Assembly: GCA_030220185.1 (NCBI GenBank)
Contig: JASPKZ010003421.1
Coordinates: forward strand, 124,001 to 188,000
Reading direction: 5' to 3'
DNA from: Diploptera punctata
Lineage: Eukaryota > Arthropoda > Insecta > Blattodea > Blaberidae
DNA length: 64,000 bases
Part shown: positions 56,270-64,000 of the stretch, piece after piece
Layout: the number at the start of each line of letters is the position of its first letter
Numbering within the stretch: position 1 is the stretch's first letter
Translations under genes and position numbers: made by a program
Notes under the pieces: model-generated
The model's database searches: none
Told to the model about the DNA's origin: nothing
The model's input: the letters and a program-made list of their open reading frames with translations, nothing else

Positions 56270-56745
56270 AAATCTTCTTCTTCTTCTTCTTCATTTCATA
56301 TGATAGACCTAGTGGTCTGTTACGTTCTCAATCCAACGTTTGAAGGGTCTGCCCAAAGATCTCTTTCCCTGGTAGCTGGTAATTTAAGATTTGGCTTGGT
56401 ATTCTTGTTCTGCTCATTCTTCTTACGTGATATTTCCAGTTGTTTCTGTATTTTTGTACATATTCCATGACTGATTCTGTTTGTAATTCTTTGAGAATCT
56501 CAGAATTCCCTTTATGGTCTGTTTTTGAGTAATCTGTAGTACGTCTCATAAATTTAATTTCTCCCGAAGTTAGTCTGTGTTCATCTACACTGCGAATTGT
56601 CCAGGCCTCACTGCCGTAGCATAATATGGATCTGGCCAGTGTTTTATAAAGTCTAGTTCGTGTGTGTTGCTGTGCTGTGTTTGGCTTGAAAATATTATTC
56701 ATAATTCCTGTTACTCTGTTAAATTTTATAATTTTTTGACTACTT
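56270..56745 (-). pseudogene. Family D-related retrotransposon, polymerase C-terminus
   Basis: A minus-strand frame of 124 codons (56702-56328) encodes TRLYKTLARSILCYGSEA, WTIRSVDEHRLTSGEIKFM, RRTTDYSKTDHKGNSEILKE, NNWKYHVRRM. It then frays where the basic end should be. It ends in (GAA)n at 56270. It shares family D architecture but differs in most residues, so it is a sister family. Confidence 0.88.
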
Positions 56746-56889
56746 TTTTTTTATTCATATGTAACTTGGTATACGAGATAGTTAAATGTGTTTTATTAAA
56801 TGTTAAATATGCTGGAATGTTAATTCAAATGACAAATGTTAAATGCTGTAATACCTACAGAGGATAGTATCTGATAGCAGAGGAAAGCA

Positions 56890-57400
56890 ATGGCAAAAGA
56901 AACTTTTAACAAGAAGAGAAGCATTTTCTGCGGACCTTTGGCAAAAGAATTACGTAAGAGGCTAGTGAAGTGCTTTGTGTGGAGTGTAGCATTGTATGTT
57001 GCAGAGACTTGGTCATTACGACGGAATGTGGAAAAGCGACTGGAAGCTTTTGAGATGTGGATATGGAGAAGGATGGAACGTATAAAATGAACAGACAAAA
57101 TAAAAAATGAAGATGTGCTAGACAGAGTGGGTGAGGGAAGAACAATGCTGGAACTCATAAAGAAGAGGAAAAGAAATTGGATTGGCCACTGGCTAAGAAG
57201 AAACTGCCTGCTGAAGGATGCCCTAGAAGGAATGGTCAACGGAAAGAAAGTTAGAGGCGGAAAAAGACATCAGATGATAGACAATATTAAAATAAATGGT
57301 TTGTATGCAGATACAAAAAGGAAAGCTGAGTTAAAGAAAGAGTAGAGAATGCTGAGTTTGCAGTGAAATACCTGTTCTTGGGCAGAACACTATGTATATA
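56890..57400 (+). pseudogene. Retrotransposon family F, polymerase C-terminus
   Basis: Two frames joined by a TGA at 57088 read NKKRSIFCGPLAKELRKR, LVKCFVWSVALYVAETWSL, RRNVEKRLEAFEMWIWRRME, then RKRNWIGHWLRRNCLLKDAL and GMVNGKKVRGGKRHQMIDNI. The noncoding end TTTGCAGTGAAATACCTG, TTCTTGGGCAGAACACTATG and TATATACC carries the same tail as SINE S4, identifying F as the likely partner. The catalytic domain is missing. Confidence 0.88.
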
Positions 57401-57710
57401 CCTACAAAGAATTAATCTAACAAATATACCCAATTGTTTTCTTAGTCATCTACATTGTATTGGCCATCTTACTAAGGCCAACATCATGAGGTACGCAAGA
57501 AGCGCTCTAAATATAGCAGTGAAAGCTGCCAATACTGGGAAATCATATACTGGATAATAGAATAGACAAGTAGTATTTGTTCCCGAGAGGCTATGATGCA
57601 ATTGTTATGGAATATCTCAAGTTATTCTTGTATTTTATTTCAATTTTGATATATGCTTGAAAATTTTAAGTCATGTGGAGTCTAGAGTCTTTATATGAAT
57701 ACAGATAGGT

Positions 57711-57763
57711 AAGATATTAAATACAAAATAAATCAGATACCGATTTTGTATTTAATATCTTAT
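57711..57763. repeat. Small fold-back, 20-bp arms
   Basis: TAAGATATTAAATACAAAAT (57711-57730) and its exact inverse (57744-57763) around 13 nt. Possibly a tiny MITE. Confidence 0.8.
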
Positions 57764-57903
57764 TACATTAACCTCAACGGTGCTTTAAAATGTATTTTAA
57801 AAGTGTTGATACGAATAGATAGAGCATCTCTACTGTTTGCAGGTTATTAGGTAAACACATTAACTTAAAACATGCAATTTGTGAATTACATGTTATGGAG
57901 TGC

Positions 57904-57971
57904 AGATATAATTGAAATTAAATGTGTTTTTTTAACTATTTAAAAAACATACATTTAATTTCAGTTATATC
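57904..57971. repeat. Small fold-back, about 31-bp arms
   Basis: AGATATAATTGAAATTAAAT at 57904 is inverted at 57952-57971 with one change. The arms extend through a TGTGTTTTTTTA / TAAAAAACATAC pair. Confidence 0.75.
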
Positions 57972-58109
57972 TAAACAAGACACTCGATAACATTTAACTA
58001 TTTTTAACATTGACGTTAAAGCAAAAACACAGAAATAAATTATTAGTCACAGAAATGGACTTTTTAAGATTAGCAAGAATATCAAAATTATATAAAATAA
58101 AAATAATAC

Positions 58110-58370
58110 AATAAGATAAATAATGAATGTACAAGAGATTGAAGAATTCCAACTAAGATGGTATGGACATAAATGAGAAGAAGGGACACAGAAAGAAACA
58201 AACAAAGAAGTACTGAAATGAATACCTCCTGGAAAAGGGAAACGTGGTAGACCAAAGCCAACGTGGATAAAGGGAATTCAAGACAACATGAAGAGAAATG
58301 TGACAGAAACAGACACGCAAGGCTGGGAAGTATGGAAGAAAAAAATGTATGTTTTGGCTGAGGATACCTG
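58110..58370 (+). pseudogene. Retrotransposon 3' relic
   Basis: Broken frames read IEEFQLRWYGH, IPPGKGKRGRPKPTWIKGIQ and VTETDTQGWEVWKKKMY, the post-thumb basic tail of a non-LTR polymerase. It differs from families A-F. No tail or duplication was defined. Confidence 0.68.
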
Positions 58371-58614
58371 TGTAAATAACAGAAACAATCTTGAAATAAA
58401 ATTTAAAGAAAAATATGTTTTTTATCCTTCTTGTTTCATAGCAAGACTCCCCATACCCAGATTAGGTCGACTGTGAAATGGAGCAAAACATCTGAACCAC
58501 ATATTAGACAAATGTACAATGAGAAGGGCTCCTTGGAAGCTAGAAACTTTATTGAACACAGCAACTAACTTAATAACCTAATTTCTACATTAAAACAAAC
58601 AGATGGATTCTTCA

Positions 58615-58616
58615 GA

Positions 58617-58653
<37 letters not shown>

Positions 58654-58712
58654 AATAATATTATTATTGTTATTATTATTATTATTATTTATTATTATTA
58701 TTTACAAATTGT
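58615..58712. repeat. (ATT)n microsatellite, likely a retroelement tail
   Basis: ATT repeat with an inverted AATAATAATATT island. It continues from the 3' end of the minus-strand relic at 58715. Confidence 0.93.
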
Positions 58713-58714
58713 TA

Positions 58715-59010
58715 CAACAGGCATTTTTTTTCTGTTCCCAATCAATTTCCTTCTATTTAAGCAGTCCTCTTCCTCTTCCAATCCCTTTCCTTACACAGTT
58801 TCCTGGTTATCATACTTCCAGCTGTTTTGAGGTCTTCCCAATCTCATTTTCCCTGGTGGTATTCATTCTAATAAATTCTTTAGTTCTCTTGAGTTGTCTC
58901 CTAACTGCGTGTATACAACTCTTTAATTGTTGCTTCTGTGTTTCATCATTCCCTCTATTAATTTATTTTATTTGTATATGTAGTATTTTATCTAATCCTT
59001 CTCTTATTTA
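58715..59010 (-). pseudogene. Retrotransposon polymerase C-terminal relic
   Basis: Minus strand reads a broken REW.NTEATIKELYTRS segment, KE-type residues, then NEYHQGK and a degraded GRPQNSWK-like motif (DWEDLKTAGS in the shifted frame), followed by ERDWKRKR. The 135-codon plus-strand frame over it is a shadow. The tail is (AAT)n on this strand. Confidence 0.5.
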
Positions 59011-59014
59011 TATA

Positions 59015-59665
59015 TTTAATATTTTATCTAATCGTATTAGATTTTACATCAGCAGGCTTTATTTTAATGAATAAGTATTGCAAATCTTTGAATGGTACTA
59101 AAGTAAATGATTTTCTGTTTAAAATAATTCTTGGGGGCCTAATGTCCCTTCAGAAGCAGAAAATACTGAGAAATGTAATTTGATATGGTGAAACGGATTG
59201 TGATAGTAAAATCCCAACAGAATTTGTCTTTAAGGGCTGAGGAAAACAACATACAAACAGGTGCGTGACTGATCGGAACCCAGTTATTTATTTATAAAGT
59301 GATTCAATGAGCTCTGATTGTTGTGTAGTGAGTGTCGTAAATGACGAAGATAATTAGCACTGACTTGACCTGATAGAGTGCGTCAGCTGGGTAAACTCAT
59401 TATGCAGGTTTGATCAATATCATCTCCAGGGTTGCGCTAATTACATCAAACTATTATCAAAATTGTTACAATTCCTGGTAAAACATTCTTCAATGCTGTT
59501 AACGCAGTTCAACCTTTTTAAAACATTTCAAAAGCGTGACCTGTAAATGAGATATTTTAATTGCAGTTCATTAAACGTATTTGGTCAGTGAAATTAATTA
59601 AAAAGGTAAATTTAAATAACGTATAAATCTCATAATTACTTATTAACACAGTAACTATCATTTAA
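59015..59665. other. No gene recognised
   Basis: AT-rich. The region 59270-59460 is less AT-rich but shows no motif. Confidence 0.3.
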
Positions 59666-59669
59666 CATT

Positions 59670-59945
59670 GGGAGTTTTTAGGACTACGGCAAAAAAAATA
59701 GTACGTCAATATGCTGTTAGTGGAATGAAGAGCATGGGACCTTTCACATTATGCTTCTTTCACATTGGACAATTTTGGACGTCGCAAAAAAAAATTGTAC
59801 GTCCGTATTCTTTAGTAAAATGAACAAGAACAAGGAACATTTCTCATTACTGGATGATGGTACGGCCGCGTTGCAGCCGCCCATTGCCACTAGAATCAAC
59901 GGCAGCCGTGCCGTACTTTTGGCTGAGTGGCATGCTTGAATAATT
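59670..59945. repeat. Partial tandem duplication plus GC-rich palindrome
   Basis: CAAAAAAAATAGTACGTC near 59691 recurs as CAAAAAAAAATTGTACGTCC near 59787. A GC-rich block follows with GGTACGGCC (59860) and its inverse GCCGTAC (59909-59916). Small facing frames on both strands are not convincing genes. It looks like a short DNA-transposon remnant of unknown family. Confidence 0.35.
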
Positions 59946-60084
59946 GCATGGTTTTTCATATTTGACGGTTTTTGGTCATACGGCTGTTGTCGAGACGATC
60001 ATATACGAAATATTACTTGCATTTAGTTTTAAAGCATATTTAAATATTTTATTGTTTTTTTTTTCTTATGGACTGTTACTTTAA

Positions 60085-60485
60085 GGGAGGAAAGGAGATT
60101 ACGATTATTTGAGAATAAGATTCTTAGAAAAATGTTTGGACCAAAGAGAGATGAATAGACAGGTGAATAGAGAAGACTGCTTAACAGTGAACTGCATGGT
60201 CTTTATAGAAAGCTAGATATAATAAGAGTTAAGTATCGTGACTACGATGGGCAAGAGATATGTGGCATAATGGGGAATGAAAGACGTGCATGGAAGCTTC
60301 TTGTACGAAAACCAGAGAGAAAACGCCCAGTTGGTAGACTAAGAATGAGGTGGGAGAATAACATTAACTATGATTTGAGGGAAGTAGATTATACAGAGGA
60401 TGATTGGAAAACATTAGCGCAGGATAGGGATGTATGGAGAGCTTATGTCCGCGCGGCCATGAACCTACGGGTTCGATAATGCCAG
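60085..60485 (+). pseudogene. Family C retrotransposon, 3' region
   Basis: Begins near ILRKMFGPKRDE, passes VNCMVFI, and ends with an open 69-codon frame (MGNERRAWKLLVRKPERKRP, VGRLRMRWENNINYDLREVD, DVWRAYVRAAMNLRVR). The noncoding end is CGGGTTCGATAATGCCAGAG with a reduced tail. It is the best-preserved C-terminus of family C here. Confidence 0.88.
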
Positions 60486-61205
60486 AGAGTTAGTTTTTTT
60501 GGAAAATTGTTTAGTGCATTGCTTTGTTGGATTTATTTATTTATTTATTTCTGTGAAATAGCTGGAGTTGATGCTGAAGTTTTTAGACAAAACTCTTGAT
60601 CTCTACAGATCTTCAAGGGCTGATAATATTAACTCTGGTACAAATAAATTATTGATAAATTTTAACCCAGTCACAAACATAATTTATTTTATAATTTAAT
60701 AAATGAAAACGTACAAGTAAATAAATATTGTATTATGAAATGTATTGCACTATGTACGTAATGTTTCACTGGCCAATAAAATATCAAACCCATTAATTAC
60801 AGTCGTGTTTAATTTATTGGCACTACCTTTTAAGTATCGCCAGGGATCAGCTATAAATCTTGATTGAACCTCTATAGACTAATTCTAGGTACTTTTTAGT
60901 GCACTAGTGTTGTACGATGCCATCGAATGGAGTGACAATATGTCACTTTCTGAGATATTTGATTATTTTTTTAATTCTATTAAAAGTAGTTGGAATTTAT
61001 AAATAACACATCTACAACAGGTCTCATCTTTACATTACTGTATTTTTTAAATAAGTATATGGGCTTAGGTAATAGGATTTTTTTTTTCTGGCACGAAGTC
61101 ACTGGTTCCGAATAAGGTTTTAAACTCTATTTACTACGTTTTTGTTTATTCTCTACTGAAGTATGCCACATATTTTATGTAATTGTTATAAGTGCAATAA
61201 AAATG
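60486..61205. other. No gene recognised
   Basis: AT-rich with a short (ATTT)n run at about 60531. Confidence 0.3.
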
Positions 61206-61219
61206 CTATATATATAAAA

Positions 61220-61470
61220 ACAGTTAAGTCTCGTAGACTGCGATGGGCAGGATATGTGGCACGTATGGGGAATGAAAGACTTGCATGGAAGCTTCTTGTA
61301 GGAATACCAGAAGGAAAACGCCCAGTTGATAGACCAAGAATGATGTTGGAGAATAACATTAACTATGATTTGAAGGAAGTAGATTATACAGGGATTGATA
61401 AGCATTGGCTCAGGATAGGGATGTATGGAGAGCTTATGTCCGCGCGGCTATGAACCTACGGGTTCGATAC
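61220..61470 (+). mobile_element. Family C retrotransposon, 251-bp copy
   Basis: Reads VKSRRLRWAGYVARMGNERL, AWKLLVGIPEGKRPVDRPRM then frayed. It ends CCTACGGGTTCGATAC without a GTAA tail. The 10-bp duplication ATATATAAAA lies at 61210-61219 and 61471-61480. Confidence 0.87.
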
Positions 61471-61587
61471 ATATATAAAAGAAAATATGAATATCTAAAT
61501 TTATGATAGAAATTCGCACTAAAATTTGTTTTAACCGTCCTTTCAAACCACGTATGTATCGTACCTTTTTTCCTGAAGAAGCCCTAG

Positions 61588-61725
61588 TCCATCCATCCAT
61601 AGTAATTCTGCCAGAGGGTAGGTCTTTCACTGCAATCATAGCATTTTCATGCTATGCTTTGCAGTTTTACTAGGGAATTATAGGTGTGGTAGTTTCCCAT
61701 TGTTTTCCACAATAGTAAGACTGAA
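61588..61725 (-). repeat. SINE S4, 5'-truncated copy
   Basis: Minus strand: ACTACCACACCTATAATTCC, the AGCATGAAAATGCT hairpin, GCAGTGAAAGACCTACCC, GGCAGAATTACTATG and (GGAT)n. It is the 3' half of the element at 53850. Confidence 0.85.
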
Positions 61726-61955
61726 ATATATAGCTAAGAATTACAACAGAATAAACACTTACTATTGGTGTTACGATGTTACATTTTGATGTAATTAAAC
61801 AAACATAATGTTTAGTTGATCCTAGATTCCCGCGTTAAATTACGTCTGAGGTCGATGTAATTATTCGTGTGACGAAAATTCGAGGATGCGGATTCATTTA
61901 AGTTGGGAGTTAAAGGCCTCGATTCTCGTTAACATTTATGAAACATTAAAAATAC

Positions 61956-62230
61956 ATCATCATCGTCATCATCAATGCAAGTATTAGGCAATATGGCCTT
62001 TTCAGTCTCAAAGAGGAATTTTCCAACCAGCGCTTTTTTGGACGTCTCAGCGATCCTTTGCCTTGGGGGCAGTAACGAAGAATGTCTTTTGGAATTCTTT
62101 GTGATAGCATTCGTTGAAGATGGGCTTTCCAGTTGTTCTGGTAGTTTTGTAGATCCAACTCTTCCATAATTTCCTCATTTCTTTTATGGTTCCACTTTGT
62201 ATAGCCTGCTGGACGGCGCATAAATCGCCG
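61956..62230 (-). mobile_element. Retrotransposon 3' end with (GAT)n tail
   Basis: 275 bp between copies of TTAAAAATAC (61946-61955 and 62231-62240). Minus strand reads MRRPAGYTKWNHKRNEEIME, NNWKAHLQRMLSQRIPKDIL, GSLRRPKKRWL. Architecture is close to family D, but the tail is (GAT)n. Confidence 0.9.
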
Positions 62231-62240
62231 TTAAAAATAC

Positions 62241-64000
62241 TCAGATATAAAAACGTATTCCTAGAATATTTTTTCCGACGTCGCAGTTTACAAAGAAACA
62301 GAAATGGGCAATATTAAACCTCAAAATTAAAATAAAATGAATAAATTGAAAACTACATAATGAATGTTTTAAATTTTATTTTAAAAATTATAACATTTTA
62401 GATACAATTTTATTTTTATTTTTAACAAAATGATTAAATAAAAGAGAATGAATTGCAATAACATAAAACAATGATTAATTGATGAATGGTCAGGATTTTT
62501 CGAATGGAAATTTGATTGTATCCTAAGTTTTCTTGTCTACCAAAATTAGGGACATACATACGACAAATCACCTTTAGTTCATTATTTTTATTAAATTTCA
62601 ATGATAGTGATGGCATTGATATATCCGATCAAATTAAAACTTGTTACCTAAAATATTATGGTTTTATTCACGATACATAGCTAACGGCTTGTTATAAACA
62701 CTGCAATGTATTTGACGAACTTTATTCCAGTATTTGCGCAATTAACTAATCGAAAAATAAATTAAATAGCATTACAAATAAATAGACAATTAAATCAACA
62801 AGGATGTGCCATTAATAAGCCATGAACGCTCGTAAGGTATGGAAATAACAATCGTCTTTTTTTCAGCCAACAGTAGGAGAGTAAGTAGGGTGCCAGGCAA
62901 TAGACTGTGATCGAATTTACCCTCAGGAAAGTTTTCGGTACTAATTTTAACGAGGATGATAGAGTTCCAAGGTGTCTGAAACGAATGGAGAAAAATCTAC
63001 ATCATTTTGCGGTCGGGGGCCGAAAGAATCTCCATTTCTTTACAGATGGAATTGAACTCGTCCAATCCATAGTCAGATGCTTTGCTGTCTAATATATTAA
63101 ATACTTCAATTTTAAGGCGAGGGTATTGTATAATTAACAGATTTGTCAAAATTTCAGTTCTTCTCATTACAACTTGCAGTTCGATATGTGAAACAATTAA
63201 AACATAGTATATTACGATGAGAGGTTGGAAAGAAGTTTTAAGAAGGGAGGAAATGTTTAAAAACCGAGCGCTAGAGAGGTTTTTAATTTCCGAGATTCTG
63301 TAAATCACTTTACATACATGAATTGTACATTATTTTTTGCGCGATGGTGTTTTCAAATAATAAATAATAGTAAAATAATAACATCTTTGTTGGAAATATT
63401 TGCGTTCATTATAAACAACCGACTAACGTTAACATTGTGTGCAATGTTTATTAGTTGACACTGCAGCAGGCCGTAACACCAATCAGTCATAAAATGGCGG
63501 CAAGTATGTATTTATTGTTTTATATTGTTTCAAATAAAGTTCAGTTCATTTAAAATGCAGTGTTTTGATTCGTATAATGTATATTAACACTGCCTTTTGG
63601 ATATATTTTTGTATATACATTGTACGTAGTATACATTAAGGGCAGTGGCTTTACTTCCCGCACGAGGTTTGTAATATGTACCCTACAGTATACTTATTTA
63701 AGTTGGCAACCCCGAAAAGTAGGAAGTTGAACTTTCAATCATGGTTGCCATTGCTGTAAGTAGTACGACAAAACGCTCTATCGCGCAAAATATGTTATTT
63801 AGTGTGTAAAAGTTTTATTACATCTATTCATGAGAATATTGTAATCAGTTTTTTTCTTAAAGCAAATCATTTAAATATAAATTTCTTACGAATAACTTTC
63901 TTCAATACTTTTGTGATCACTTTACACAAACCTCTGTAATTGTTTCTACTTCGACTTTCCAGACTTCGTTAACAGAAAATGCAAATCATTAGATTTTTTG
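62241..64000. other. No gene recognised; two weak exon candidates
   Basis: Mostly AT-rich. A minus-strand frame (63164 down to 62997, MRRTEILTNLLIIQYPRLK... to a stop) has fairly protein-like composition but no recognised domain. On the plus strand, ATGGTTGCC at 63741 is followed 15 bases later by GTAAGT (63756), a consensus splice donor, so a tiny first coding exon is possible. Neither can be tested from this window. Confidence 0.2.

Noticed and set aside
56820..57239. 139-codon minus-strand frame
   Set aside because: It is the shadow of the family F polymerase C-terminus on the plus strand, which has clear conserved motifs.
58667..59074. 135-codon plus-strand hydrophobic frame
   Set aside because: It overlies a microsatellite and the antisense of a retrotransposon tail. 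The Leu/Phe/Ser richness is compositional.
62997..63308. 103-codon minus-strand frame as a gene
   Set aside because: It lacks an ATG at its 5' end (it opens with GTG), no domain was recognised and no splice sites are clear. It is kept only as an unassigned candidate.
63482..63545. ATGGCGGCAAGTATG as a gene start
   Set aside because: It opens only about 18 codons before a stop, and a splice donor would need the rare GC form. No further support was seen.

Overview
This is a eukaryotic, AT-rich, intergenic or intronic window made almost entirely of transposable elements. No intact host gene, rRNA gene or canonical tRNA gene was recognised. The mix points to an insect: many decayed APE-type non-LTR retrotransposons, a Penelope-like element, Tc1/mariner and pogo relics, Helitrons, tRNA-derived SINEs, TTA-flanked MITEs, and a nuclear mitochondrial insert that reads only in the invertebrate mitochondrial code. 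The retrotransposon protein tails resemble those I remember from cockroach (Periplaneta-type) genomes. That assignment is an inference from memory and was not tested.

Layout. 1-7.0 kb: non-LTR family A, then a minus-strand Tc1-like transposase split by a family B retrotransposon with a clear target duplication, then two Helitron-type elements. 6.9-9.2 kb: a pogo/Tigger-like relic holding a 114-bp-arm fold-back, then a SINE split by an internally deleted family C retroelement. 9.3-22 kb: a dispersed repeat (R1, two copies), the first three copies of a 0.6-0.8 kb Helentron-like family (H1-H3), a 643-bp polypyrimidine tract, a Penelope-like GIY-YIG gene with a downstream hammerhead-like motif, and a large inverted repeat. 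23-31 kb: family B, H4, H5, a Helitron with a retrotransposon exactly across its 5' edge, a PIF-type MITE and SINE S1. 31-36 kb: sparse and decayed reverse transcriptase remnants. 36-42 kb: H6 split by a mariner-like element that has lost its catalytic core, family A, and a Helitron broken by three later insertions. 42-52 kb: fold-backs with hammerhead-like loops, microsatellites, internally deleted retroelements, H7-H10. 53-64 kb: several retrotransposon 3' ends, a SINE sharing its 3' end with a LINE, the mitochondrial ND4 insert, H11, and a final 1.7 kb with nothing firmly recognised.

The elements do not form a pathway. They form a layered record of insertion: about a dozen insertions have target-site duplications readable by eye, so their relative ages can be ordered. 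The most unusual patterns are (1) a recurring hammerhead-ribozyme-like motif with a palindromic stem III in a Penelope 3' region and in three fold-backs, (2) the Helentron-like family with an asymmetric inverted repeat plus a terminal hairpin, (3) four short retroelements that keep both ends of the parent but lack the middle, and (4) a SINE/LINE pair with a common tail. Boundaries without a stated duplication are approximate.
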